From: Coleophoma eucalyptorum
Taxonomy: Eukaryota > Ascomycota > Leotiomycetes > Helotiales > Dermateaceae
Assembly (NCBI GenBank): GCA_026120035.1
Contig: JALRME010000067.1
Location: 31,303 to 95,302 of the forward strand
Reading direction: 5' to 3'
Length of the DNA stretch: 64,000 nucleotides
Part shown: piece after piece, positions 46,861-58,400 of the stretch
How the letters are laid out: each line of letters opens with the position of its first letter
How positions within the stretch are numbered: the stretch's first letter is position 1
Position numbers and translations under genes: made by a program
Notes under the pieces: model-generated
Seen by the model: the letters and a program-made list of their open reading frames with translations, nothing else
Told to the model about the DNA's origin: nothing
The model's database searches: none

Positions 46861-47466
46861 TGGTAGACGTAAAATTCAGGAGCGGGGGTAGAAGAAAATG
46901 GATGACAGGTCTCACAGAGCTTTGACTTTAAATCGTTGTTTGTACTTTAACTTTTTGATAAGGTAGACTATCTGATTGACAGACCAATCCTCAGACGCTG
47001 GCAAGAGACTAAAATTTGAGTTGCAAAGCAAACTTGGAAGAAGGACCGCTGTGCGTGGGGAAGGCGTAGGGAAGGGAGTAGTTCACGTTTCCATTGTGCA
47101 CAATGAGGCCACCTAAATTCAACTACCGCCGAGGAGGCTCAGTCCGGGCGGAGCAATGCGGGACCGCCTAAGCGGGAAACCTCCCTGGCAATGATGTGCA
47201 CTGTATTTCTCCACTCTGGGTTGCTACGGTACCCATAGGGCAGACTTGAGCTCCTCAGGCAGAAAGGCTCTGAGTATCATATGACATAGCGGAACGATGC
47301 CGGCTGCCGCCCACATAGCGGATTCTCCCGGCTACAAGGCTCTCCTAGGCCCAGGCACCAGCGTGCTGCTGCTCACCTAAGTTAGGTATGGAATTTTCTA
47401 GGAAATGCTACTACGCCACACCCGTGACTGATCCTGAGAATCGTGGCTGAGTAAATTATAGCGAGC

Positions 47467-47799
47467 CTAGGCGTGAGCATAGTAAATTGCATCTCGGCTA
47501 ATATATATTGCTAAGCACTGAAATATGTGAACCCTCTCGTCGCACCGGCGTAACTCCCGGACTATGTTCTTTCCCTCTGGGAGCGTCTTTAAAATTTGGA
47601 GGTATGGTATTTCGTGACAGGAACTTTCTTTAAGTGCTCCGAATTTTGAAAAGACTTTGAAAGTCGCATTTAAACAGGGGAGAACAGCGGAGGCGGTGAT
47701 CGGTGGCGTGATTGAAACGATCGACAGCATATTCAGCCGCATTCTTTTTTTGGTTGCTAAGTGGTCTCCTGAGGGACAAATAGTTAAAGAAAGTCGCAT
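47467..47799 (-). CDS. Small ORF in the block shared by E2 and E3 (coding uncertain)
   Basis: 110-codon frame. Its C-terminal half (KVFSKFGALKESS to RRCDERVHIFQCLA) lies in DNA homologous to E3 51188-51345, where the same frame is broken by stops. It has no recognised domain. It could be a remnant of the element's own gene, or an untranslated but conserved structural or regulatory segment. Confidence 0.3.
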   Translation of the reverse strand: MRLSLTICPSGDHLATKKRMRLNMLSIVSITPPITASAVLPCLNATFKVFSKFGALKESSCHEIPYLQILKTLPEGKNIVRELRRCDERVHIFQCLAIYISRDAIYYAHA

Positions 47800-47899
47800 A
47801 TGAGTAACAACTTCGCAAACTTGCCAAGAAAAAATTGTGATTCCAAAACTATATACTCGTCTCGTTACAGGGGGTGTCTCGGGACGCAGGGACAGACAT

Positions 47900-49300
47900 T
47901 ATTATTCTTTTTGTCTTTCTTTCTGTCTATATACTAACTTAGACTCTCCTCTTTTAATGCAGGAGATATGCAATATAAATTATGAATGGAGCCCTCCGAG
48001 TTGAACTCATGTAAGCTGCATCTCAAATAGATAAAATGTGTGCGTTGTGGATGACCTTATAATTCTTCGGCACCTCCACTGTGCATGGTACTAAATCTCA
48101 AGCTGGGAGCCTTGTAGCACTGGACATGGTGATAATGCATAATAAGTTAGTAAGTTACAGATTGATTTAATGTAGTAACTATCGAGGCAGACCCTTCAAT
48201 GATCTTATATCAGATTATTCTTTGAGTCATATTCTACTGCTTATTACGCTTTATTCTCGTCCTACTCTCGGTCCAAGTCCGAACTAGGGGGCATCAACGC
48301 TGCAAGGAAGCGGTAGAGTTCTAGGGGCTGATACCTAAAAGAGGAGGATTGCACGATAGATACTCCATATACCAATGCTCCGAGGCATACTCAAACTTCT
48401 CTCCCGATCCATACCGAGCATCGCACGGTGAAAATCAAGGGCCTCTAAGCATATGATCTAGAGCGTATGAAACGCCTCAATATATGAAAGTGTCTTAGGC
48501 GTATACTTTTAGGTGGAATAACCTATCTCTGCTGCTTTCGTAACATGTTGAGGCTTGAAATTTCCCGGGCCCATGGATCAAGAGGGGGATTAAAACTATG
48601 TGCATCGATGACTTTCCAGCGCTGGTATGTAGGACTTAAAAGTGTGGATATAAATAATTTTCCCTGCTTGCGGATAATAGTTCGGTTTTACATTATCAGT
48701 GTTGAAAGATCGCCTTATATTGGAAGATTTCACTAGATGTGATTGACCATTAGGTCATGTGACATTATATCACATGACAGCTGGCGCGTCGTGTTTATCA
48801 AATAAGTGTTGACGTTCTTAACATTAACACCACCTCTGCCTTAATACTCTCAATTCAATACCTTCAACCAATTAACACTCCATCGTCTACAGTGACTCCC
48901 TGCAACACCTTATCTAATCAATTAAAATATATAGTATTAGCACAACCGGCTATCGGACTTTAGTGGCGTACGTGAAGCTTATAAGAGTAACTTCTATTGT
49001 ACTATTATGGCTATATATAGTTACGATATCCTTTGATCGTCGTTGGACCGCTTGACTTCTACCATTTTCCTCAATGATTTGTCTTTGGCGTATTTTGCTC
49101 TTTAAGGCTGCTACTTTGACCCTTTTCCTCAATGATTTATCTTCGGCCCTCTCTGCCCTTTTGCCGAAGATTGCTACTAACAGCAAATGCCTGGAATCCT
49201 ATGAATTTATTTTCATTATTATTTTCACGCCTTGACATCGTATTCTGACGATCCCTTAAGATGCGTTGCTGGAGAAATTGTAATTGCTTGTTGTTTGCCT
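47900..49300. other. Intergenic, no gene seen
   Basis: Short ORFs only. A minus-strand frame at 48950-49186 is charged and repetitive (SLRKRVKVAALKSK) and contains a short duplicated segment TTTCCTCAATGATTT. It could be a lost 3' exon of the neighbouring 2EXR gene. Confidence 0.4.
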
Positions 49301-49981
49301 CTATCTGAATTTTTTTGATGTCAAATTTGCAGCCGAACCTCTCAGATGCTGTTGTAAAGTCTCTTCTGTAAGCTCAATCTCGTTAACTCCTGTATTATCC
49401 CGACCCCCAACTTCGGGCTTTGGCTTGCTGATCGACACAAGCTGGTGAACTGAGGAGAGTTCTATTTGATTGGCTTTTGGTAAAGTTACGTGCCACACTT
49501 CTCGCAAGTTTGGTGTTATCTCAAAGAGGCTTTCAGAGAAATTGTTCGCTACAATCAATATATCGATTATATTCCTGATTCTACGCCAGTCGGTATGCTG
49601 AGACTCGGCAAGGTGATCACCTGTGTCGCTGAAGTAAAAGGCTTCGTGCGTAATGTCAACGCGAAAGGGTTTCTTATTATATAGCTCCAACGTGTGTGGA
49701 TACTGCTCATAAAAGACACGTAGCGAATCGAGACAAGTGTGTTTTAGGGCGCGATGTGTTGGAATGCACAATTTACATTCGGGCGTGATATTGTTGATGT
49801 ATGTCACTTTGCTCTCAATATCGATAACTCGTCGCTCTAGCTTCCAGTACTCCGGCCAGATTATTTCCCGCAGTTTCGTGGGGAGTTCTGGGAACTGATG
49901 GAATAGCCTTGGACGTTGTTCTGCCGCTAGTTTGAATATGGGGCCTCGTAGATTAACGTATTTCACAAGCGAGTCGGACAC
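49301..49981 (-). CDS. 2EXR-domain protein
   Basis: ORF of 226 residues. Residues about 27-70 (FHQFPELPTKLREIIWPEYW-RRVIDI) match the 2EXR motif, F-xF-ELPxELRxxIW, common in uncharacterised Pezizomycotina proteins. The middle (THRALKHTCLDSLRVFYEQY, FRVDITHEAFYFSD) is also typical of the family. The C-terminal 30 residues are a polar tail. The family has no known biochemical function and is often expanded in accessory regions. It lies between elements E2 and E3. The start MSDSLVKYVN is the first Met in frame, and the F-box-like 2EXR segment begins soon after, as usual. Confidence 0.75.
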   Translation of the reverse strand: MSDSLVKYVNLRGPIFKLAAEQRPRLFHQFPELPTKLREIIWPEYWKLERRVIDIESKVTYINNITPECKLCIPTHRALKHTCLDSLRVFYEQYPHTLELYNKKPFRVDITHEAFYFSDTGDHLAESQHTDWRRIRNIIDILIVANNFSESLFEITPNLREVWHVTLPKANQIELSSVHQLVSISKPKPEVGGRDNTGVNEIELTEETLQQHLRGSAANLTSKKFR

Positions 49982-50134
49982 GAAAACGCTAGAACACTAC
50001 AATTTCTAGTATAATATAAACAAACACCTTTAAAGACAATACTTATTCTATATCAATTGGATTCTGAGATTGCTTGTATGTACGAGCATTATGTCTAATA
50101 CGATTACATAAGCTATAGCGTCGTCGCTACCCTT

Positions 50135-50400
50135 TTAAGTCCTTAGGATGTGTAGCTTTATTTCTTTTGTCTTGTAAGGCCTTTGCCTCAGCTTTAGGAA
50201 GTGCAGCCGAATAGACCATAATTTGAGCTCCTTTGACAAGCTGGTCAAATGCATGGTCAATTGGAGTTAGAGAACTATTCTAGTGTTGTATAATACGGTC
50301 TTTAATGTTTGAGGTCTGGAATTCAAGCTCTATTGTATTCTGTAGTGTCTTTGATATCTAATCTAGCCCTTGGATATGAGGTAGTAATAGTGGTGTTAGT
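50135..50400 (-). pseudogene. Pogo/Fot1-type transposase C-terminal relic
   Basis: The minus strand reads PIDHAFDQLVKGAQIM, VYSAALPKAEAKALQ and a lysine-rich tail, interrupted by two TAG codons upstream. This layout (LVKGxxxxxxSAxLLxxExxxL) is that of the C-terminus of fungal pogo/Fot1 transposases. No catalytic part remains. Confidence 0.45.
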
Positions 50401-50508
50401 GTTTTTAATTGGAGATCTAGGTGGGAGAGGACATTCTCTAGATTGTACGGAACTAATCCTATAGCTCGTAATCTACCTCTAATATTCTACTCTATAAAAG
50501 TAAGTAGC

Positions 50509-50631
50509 TGTCGAAATGCCATTTACAGGTTAATCACGAGACTTAGTTACATGTTACCTACAGTATTCTTAGCGAGAGAGGTACTTGTACCTCTCTGCCT
50601 CACACTCTCTTCAATACACATGAACCAACTA
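50509..50631 (+). repeat. Left part of a family-B solo LTR split by E3
   Basis: Starts TGTCGAAATGCCATTT and is preceded by GTAGC (50504-50508). It runs to GAACCAACTA, where E3 begins. The right part resumes at 55349. Confidence 0.9.
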
Positions 50632-51184
50632 ACGTCCATCCCTGCGTGCCGAAAAAACCGGTGTGCCGAAAAAAATTTATAGTTCGAGGTCTCAAAATTT
50701 CACTATAGATATATATAAAGCTAAGATCAGTTTTCTATTGTTCTTTAGCTATATATCTATAAGGGCTTGACTTGTAGTTAGAAAATATTAAAGTTTGGCC
50801 ATGCTGTCGATTGTTGTGTTGAGAGCGTCAAAAGCTGCAACAGCTGTTACTCCCTGCTTTATCATAATAATCGACCTGTCCCCAGAATTCGAGACGGTAG
50901 CATAGTGCTTACATTGAGTTTCAATATAGCTCTAAAGTCTGAAGATATAAGGCTTAAGGAAACCTGCCTGCCGTATTTATCCGGACAAAGGTGGGAGATC
51001 TACAAAATGCCACATCTAATAAGCGAGCAAGGATTTGGTATTGACATAGTACCGTATTCAGAGTTACGCTAGCCGTAATTTTGTAATTTTATATGTCACG
51101 TGTAACATAGCATCTTGTGATGACCTCGGAAATCCTGTGCGGCTGATCGCGGCTTCGGCTGCCCCCACCCTGCTTAGTCGTGAC

Positions 51185-51345
51185 TATTAAGGTCTCTTTT
51201 AAATTCGGAGCACTTAGAAAAAGCTTCCATAACAAAGAATCGGGTTCTAAATTTTGAAACGCTCAAAAAGAAAATGACAAAGTCCGGAAATTACGCCGGT
51301 GCTAATAGACTAGCAATATGTTTCAGTGCTTCGTAATACTCATTA
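51185..51345 (+). repeat. Internal block shared between E3 and E2
   Basis: ATTCGGAGCACTTA, AGTCCGG-A-TTACGCCGGTGC and TTTCAGTGCTT occur here and, in reverse complement and the same order, at about 47500-47660 in E2. It lies about 550 bp from the E3 left end and about 220 bp from the E2 right end. Confidence 0.85.
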
Positions 51346-51457
51346 GCCTAGTTATAGTAGAACTGTAAATTAAAGGAGATTTCTGGTCTATTCTCCAGTT
51401 ATGTTAATAGGTGTACTATAAGTAATAGCAGAGTTGTGAAAAAGAAGCTCTTATAGC

Positions 51458-54240
51458 TTATCTAATGTTTAGCCGCTTTCCTAACTTGCGGAGTCTCTGC
51501 TTTAAAGACTTTGATTTTGTTGCTCCGGGCTCTATAAACTCATTTTGACCTTCTTTTGACTCGGCAGACGCAACTTGCAACGCTTGAAGTCGATCTTCAA
51601 GTTGCTTACACCAGTTCGAAGAAGGCCCGTAGACAGCTGTGTACCCGGAAAGCGCTCGATTATACATCGCTTCTGCTTCTGCTAGCTTGCCTTGGTTAGA
51701 ATAGAGGTTGCCTAGGTTGTTGACCGTATCGAGTGTCGACGTGTGGTCCGGTCCAAGTGCCTTCTCACAGCCTTCTAGCGCTCGGATATACATCGCTTCT
51801 GCTTCTGCTAGCTTGCCTTGGTCAGAATAGAGGAGGCCTAGGTTGTTGACCGTTGAGAGTGTCGACGTGTGGTCCGGTCCAAGTGCCTTCTCACAGCCTT
51901 CTAGCGCTCGGATATACATCGCTTCTGCTTCTGCTAGCTTGCCTTGGTCTTTGTAGAGGTTGCCTAGGTTGTTGACCGTTGAGAGCGTCGACGTGTGGTC
52001 CGGTCCAAGTGCCTTCTCACAGCCTTCTAGCGCTCGGATATACATCGCTTCTGCTTCTGCTAGCTTGCCTTGGCCTGAATAGAGGTCACCAAGATAGTGA
52101 AGAGCCCAATAACATCTGTCTACACCTACTTTGCCATCTACTATAAAGAGGGCCTGTCGCGTTGCGTGCTGAAGGAGACGCCGCTGTAAGAGCCACCAGT
52201 ATTTCTCATTTGTGCTAGGAACCTCTGAGGCGACACAAATTAAAGCCAAGTATGCTAGGCTCTCGTCCCACTCCTTGTTAAGTACTGACTCCGTCCATGA
52301 GTGAATACAGCTATGTATACTATACCCTCCAGATCCGACCTGCTGCTGAAGAGGCCGATCTGAATCAACTAGTCCGAAAGTACATAGCAGAGTAATAGCC
52401 TCGTTAAAGTTTAGTTCATCCTCTGTAAGCTTCTGTATCCATTTATCCTCTATAGAGTTTGTATGCTGAATGAGGTCAAACCATAGGTCCTGTCGATCAA
52501 AATATGCCCATAGCTTGAGTAGTTTTGCTGATGCTCTATTCTGCTGTTGGATCCGATCGAAAGTGATTTGCCATGTCGTATGTAGTGTACGATCTTCATA
52601 GGAATCTAACAGAGGACTTGTTATCTGAAGCTTCAACCATGATGTCTTATAAAGCTGAAGATAATCCGAGAAGCTCGTCGTCACGTGCTCGAGATATATA
52701 CCTGCTGTGGACAGGGCAAGTGGTAGACCGTCTAGTTCTTTGACAAGTGCTATAGCATCAAGATCTACTTTATTAGTATTGTCTCTATTCTTACTAAATC
52801 ATATAGACATACTCTGTTCAATATGCTTACGTCCCGACATATTCGAGAGGATTTCAAGACTGTCTCTAATATCTGGTAACTTTTGAACATGAATTCGTTC
52901 ACCCTGCCTAACTTGTGATGACCGCGTTGTAATGATAACTGAGCCGTGATCCGATTGAGGAAGGAATTGACGGATGTCGACCGAGCTATAGGGATTGTTA
53001 GGTGTCTTAGGGTTGTCGAGGTTATCATAGATCATGAGCCATCTTGTGTTCTGTGGGAAGTCAAGCCAAGCCTTAACTGTACTAACAACTTGATCGAGAT
53101 CTTCATCTTGGTCTACGCTTGCTAGGATACTAGTTGACGGGTGGTGCCTGAGTACTTGCTGGGCGATACTCCGAAAACTTAGCTTAAGAGAATCCTCGTC
53201 ATTAGCGTTCAACCAGAAAATCGCCGTATATTTCTCCTTGTGTCGTCTAGCATATGTGATCGCCAGCTGAGTCTTCCCTATACCCCCAAGACCATGTAGG
53301 ACGACACAAGATCGACTACTATTACCTTGAAGTAGCTCGGGCATTATCGATAGCTCCTTCTCTCTGCCAACAAGCTGTACGGCTATAGGAAATGACGCGA
53401 GGTTAAGCTCGACAGTAAATTGTTCGAAATCCATCCCTATACTAGTTAGTTTCATTATTTCACTTAGTACATCTATATAAAAAGCTTACCCTTATATAAC
53501 CTGTGGATCTCTGCCTCTAGCCGCCTAAATGCCTGGTCCCTTCTTTCCCCATAATTAGGTACCATAGACACATCGAAGATACCGATCAAGCAATATGCCT
53601 GATCCTCTTCAATCGTAGTATGACGACGCTCTGCCCAGGATCTCCGCTCTTTAATACTGAAATTCGATAACGAATCGCCTCGGAGAGCATTGTTTGCGAT
53701 ACCGGTAATCTCATGTATCGTAGACTCAAGTAATAACTTGTTCCCAATTCGATTACCCTCCACGCTAAAAAAGTCAACTAGCCTTGGTGCAATGAGCTCC
53801 TGTAGCGTCCAGCCTCGAGTGAACCATCGACTCTTCCTGAAAGCATCTTCCCATACCCGATAGTCATCCGCCCCAGGGTCCGACTTAGAGACATCTGTCA
53901 GGTAGACGTAGCAGCGCGCAGCGTTCTGATACCACCGAAACATAGAGTTGATCGCCGTACCAAGCTCAACTGCATTCTTCTTATCGATACAGCAGGTGTC
54001 CACCCAGAAGTATTCAAGCCCCTCAACTGCGGCCTGCGTCGCACAGAACTGTATCTTCCTCCACCCAACCTTGTTCACAGTCTTGTCCTTGTCCTTGCCC
54101 TTCTTCAAGTCTTGATAGATGACCTCCTCTTCTCCCCAGGTATGAGAAAGTATTGCGTAGGCAGGGACTTCGCCGCTAGTAGGTTCGCGAAAGACAATCT
54201 CGCCATTAGGTCTGCGTTGTAAGAGGCGTATGAGTGACAT
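51458..54240 (-). CDS. HET-NB-ARC-TPR NLR (heterokaryon-incompatibility type)
   Basis: Exons 54240-53490, 53436-52831 and 52782-51458 give 893 aa. The first intron is clear (53 nt, branch CTAAC). The second (48 nt, 52783-52830) is inferred to keep frame. HET domain: YAILSHTWGE at 28-37, WVDTCCIDKK and RGWTLQELIAP. NB-ARC: P-loop GLGGIGKT at 299-306, kinase-2 WLMIYDNLD, and ELDGLPLALS (GxP motif) after the second intron. Four TPR units of 42 aa at about 685-860 (GKLAEAEAMYIRALEGCEKA) are almost identical in DNA, period 126 bp. The protein would bind a ligand through TPRs, oligomerise through NB-ARC and signal death through HET. It is the sole gene of E3 and appears intact. Confidence 0.88.
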
Positions 54241-55348
54241 GCTGGAGGTTCGCGAGCGATCTCATAGCAAGCGCGACTACGATTTGAAAATCGAGACGTT
54301 GAAAGACTAAGGGTGAGAAGGGTATGAAGGCGTTGTGGTAGACGCCCACGAGGCTGTATCATGGCGTAACCTGGCCCGCGACTTTCGTAGCGAAGACAGA
54401 AAGAACGCGAAGGACTCTTCATTTTATTAGAACCTTACACACTAGACTGATTCTAGGACAAGTTGTCCGTTGTTGTCAAGATACCGGCTTCTACAAAGTT
54501 GAAGAGCAGCAAGATATTGTAAATAGATATTCACCAGGATAGGACGGTTACAGTATGAGAGCATCCACAGTCGCTGAAAGGACTATTGCACGCAAGCCAC
54601 TTTCGTTTGGCAATCTTCGTGCCTGGAACAATTATACCAGGCACCAAGGCATCGAAATTATTACTAAGATGGAGCGAAAACAAAAATCATTGAATTTCGA
54701 ACCTCACACTAATTCCGCTGATTACTGTACATTCAAAGATAATGTAACTCACGTTCAAAGATGATGTACGAGTTGAAATGTCGTGTCAGCAGTTGCCTTC
54801 GAAATTTCAAAGTCAGGTTTATTTTGCGTCAGCCACAGCCACAAGTGATAATGATTATATAAGCTATTCCGCGACGTACTTTACAATAAATATTACAGTA
54901 ATAAGGAGGCGGCGTATTCTTGCACTAGCTATAAGAAGCTAGTTCTTCGATTGGAAGTATTGATCGGCGTGGCGATCTCATATAAATCCTGCTCGCTATT
55001 ACACCACGAAGGCTGATTAATAATCCAGTATGGGGATAATGCTCTAAAGCTCTGGTAGAACCATTTTTAAAATATCCGAAGTAATGAGAGCTTGATGGCA
55101 GAGCTAGAGTGGAGGAGGTCTGTTTTAGCATAAATAAAGACCATTTGTAAACCAGCCGTGTAGGCGACGGCATCAATAAAATTATGTTCAAAAAGGTGTT
55201 TGGGATGTTCAGGGATAGGTATATAACACAACTTATACACAAGTATAGAAGATTTCGATGTGTGTATAGTTTTGGATATATTTAAAGTCAAAGTACTAAG
55301 GTTTTTTTTCGGCACAGCGGGTTTTTCGCTACGCAGGGATAGACGTTA

Positions 55349-55417
55349 CTTATGAACACAACTTGTGCCTGATTTGACTTGAGAGTCACCTATTACGTTA
55401 CTCCACGTAAACCAACA
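55349..55417 (+). repeat. Right part of the family-B solo LTR split by E3
   Basis: CTTATGAACACAACTTGTG to AACCAACA, the 3' end of family B (compare 11340-11416), followed by GTAGC (55418-55422). It completes the LTR begun at 50509. Confidence 0.9.
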
Positions 55418-58400
55418 GTAGCTTTAAATACCTCCTTAAATATAGAGAGGAATTTAAGCTTAGTAGTATAATAAATTCGAACCCGAATTAGATTCTCAAT
55501 TTGCTTGCCATGTACTACTTTAACTAGACTAAATCATCCAATATCAAGAGGCTAGCGTATACAAGAGGAATACGATAGTATATAGAGTATATTAATGCTA
55601 TTTTCAGTATAGTATTGCTAGAATTGAGCTAAGAGGTAAGATTCGTAACTATCTAGAATTAAGAGACGATATTTCTTAATTATACGACCTCTTGTGTATT
55701 TATCCAAGTATCGAATATACTTGAATCTAAGTTTGTTCGTAGTATACGTATTCTTACTTAGTATTATTACCTAATCCTATGGGAGGCTAGAATCTTTATA
55801 CTAGGCCGAGAGGTGGTTCTATCCTTTGAAAATAATGAATAGAGGAATTATCTAGCCGTACGAATTCTTATGTTTTATAATTGATACTTTTGGGATAATC
55901 CGGTATCCTTATAAGGTCTTTGAGGGGCTTCTGCAGAGGTCTTCGGTTGTGGGAGTTTAGAATAGAGTTGCATTCCGTAGTATTGACCGTGTAGGGTCGA
56001 AGGAGGTACGTTGTATACTATAGCAGTAGCTCTAGTAGTATTAATTTGACCTTGATTAAGCGCTTAAATAGCTAAAAGAATCCTACCCTCTTGATTAGAA
56101 GGTACTTGATTTAGTAGAAATATAATAGGTGGTAGATTGATTAAATTTGATGCGTTCGCGTTCTAGCGGTTTCGTGTCCGACTCGCTTGTGAAATACGTT
56201 ACAACTTTTTCAGTGTAGCAAGAATCAGAATTGAGGTTAGATCTGCTCCCGGAGATTGAGAGCCCTCCACCTTTGAAAAAGTCTGTGGCTTTGACCAATA
56301 ATCTGGCCCTGGCCTTGTGTCCAAATACGCTCTTACATTTGGATGAGGTCGACCCTGTTATGGAAGCATATGTTCTCATGATGCAATGTGATTCGACAGT
56401 CAAATATAAATGACGCAGCTTGGCTACTGACTGCCACTTTCCGGTCATGGCCAAGAAACCAAGACTTCGTCAGCATTGTGTCCTAAGCAATTTCAATCAC
56501 ACACGGCATATTGCGAAGGATCTCGCTTACCCTTCTTGGTCGAAGGGGCATTATCTTCCCCCGTAAGTGAGACATTCTGGTTGGTTGTTCTTCGTCATCA
56601 TAATGTTGTTGTAGCCTAAGGCTATGGAGTGCCGCCTTTTTGATACTTTGATGAGGACCACTCTTTCTACCTTGTTCTTTGAAATTTTGAAATTCGATAT
56701 TGACCGACACATTCTCTTGTGTTGGCATTGCTTACGTATGAAAGGTCCCAGAATTTGGCGGTACCATTACAATATGTCCTGCTTGAGCAATAGGAAGTCA
56801 AAAATCGAAGCTGACCGTAATAAACTAGGTATCTCGTGGATAAATGAAACATTGAGTGAAATCTCCTTGAGAGTCACCTTTTGACAACTCGATATCAGGT
56901 GTCTGGACATCTGTATTGTGCACCAGCACAGCACAGAACCTGAGTCTGCGATAAAAAAATTAGATAGGGTGCTACTTACTTACGCTGACAGAACATATCT
57001 AGATTAGAAAATACGTCGGTGACGCCTTCAGCATTGTCATCACTAGGTCTGTGTAGCTACACTCATATTGAGGCACTATAACTCATAACTATATATAATA
57101 CGAATCCTTCTGATGTAGACGAAACTCACAATATTGCACAACCTGGGAAATAGAGTTTTATAATCTAAGCTGCATAGGCTCAATTTGACAAAACCTTCTT
57201 CACTTGGTTACTTACTACTTTGGGCAGAAAACATCGACATGTGCTTGATAATTTGGGTCAATACTGACCAGTTGAAAATTGTAAGGACGAGAATTCATCA
57301 AAAGTATGACCGGCTTATTTCGGGTTTTAAATGTAACAAAGTATTTCAACGCTCTCAAAGGCAACACTCGCAATCGCCAGAATTTGCGAGCTTACCTAAG
57401 GCATGTCAATCTTCAAATTTGCCGAGTTATGAGGACACAATTGTTCAAGTTCAAGAGGGAGACTTTGGACCTAAACTTGGGAACGACTCTTAAAAGTCCG
57501 AGCAAGACCTCTATCACGTTTAAGGCTTAACTTATGCGAGTGGATATTGAATAGGATGTACTGAGAAGAATATAGGCGTATTAGTTAGTTTGTAGAACTC
57601 AATACGATTCCATGTGTGGCTGTTAAATACAGGATTGCATCCGCTAGTCTCTAAATGCTTGTTACCATTGCTATGGCCCAAGGCTAATAAATAGCGTGTA
57701 GCAAAGTCTTCTACATATTAAATAGAGTCACAAAGAGTGTTTCCTGCCTTGGCGGGACTGTAAGCTTTATATAGGTCACGCGATTGCATCTCGAGGCAAT
57801 TGAAATATTCAGAATGATGAACCACTCTATTTACGTCTGCCTGCCGAAGAATGTCATTACTACAACGAATCGACAGTTAGTAGTATTGCAGGATAAGCTG
57901 GAACGGCTGAACCTCCTCGGTGGCGGTAATGGCAATGTGGATAGATCCAGAGAGGGCAAAGTCGAGGCATTGCGACAGCTCGGAGAAGAACTCGAAGAGT
58001 AACTTAGAGGTGTCGCGGAAGCTGTTGCGAAAGTCGCGGGGAGCCAGAGTGGCTCAACTAACTTACAGTGGTGTTCGATGCTTTCAAGCTAGGACTATTA
58101 ATGACGGAGCCAGTAAAACTGCTTTTAGTAAGTTAGCAAGGAAACATGAAATATACACTAACGTGATCAAAAGATTCATTTTTTAAGAGACTCTTTACAC
58201 AAGGTAACTGAAACTACAATGTACCCAGTACTTCGGAGCAGTAATTGTTAATATTTAAGAGAAGGAGTTATTAGTACTATTCTGCATGGTATCTAATACT
58301 ATTACGGCTCCGTTGTTCCATTTTTACTAAACGCAACGATCCTACTACGAACAAGTAAATAACATATCTCGTCTAAAACTTCTAGATCCCCGCAGCCTAC

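Larger units (their letters stand above)
41585..47899 (-). mobile_element. E2: 6.3-kb TIR element carrying a HET-SESB-NACHT-ANK gene
   Basis: The left end ACGTCTATCCCTGCGTACC and the complement of the right end, ATGTCTGTCCCTGCGTCCC, are inverted repeats. Both then share CTGTAACGAGAC after a 9-bp gap difference. TA occurs on both sides (41583-41584 and 47900-47901). The outer 19 bp are the same family as the ends of E1, E3 and E4. Contents from right to left: a small ORF in the block shared with E3, the three-exon NLR gene, and a broken Tc1-type transposase. Support is weaker than for E3 because no empty site is visible and the target duplication is only 2 bp. Confidence 0.7.
50632..55346 (-). 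mobile_element. E3: 4.7-kb TIR element carrying a HET-NB-ARC-TPR gene
   Basis: The left end ACGTCCATCCCTGCGTGCCG and the complement of the right end, ACGTCTATCCCTGCGTAGCG, start TIRs of about 45 bp with doubled CGAAAAA motifs. TA flanks it (50630-50631 and 55347-55348). It lies inside a family-B LTR: the LTR stops at its left edge and continues at its right edge. The rejoined LTR (about 190 bp, normal length) is flanked by exact GTAGC copies at 50504-50508 and 55418-55422. This shows a single insertion of 4715 bp. It contains one NLR gene and the block shared with E2. No transposase frame is present. TA duplication suggests mobilisation by a Tc1/mariner-superfamily enzyme in trans. Confidence 0.93.

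Noticed and set aside
41583..55348. E2 through E3 as one large Starship-like element
   Set aside because: No tyrosine recombinase (YR/DUF3435) captain gene is visible, and each unit has its own TIR pair and TA flanks, with unrelated DNA and a 2EXR gene in between.
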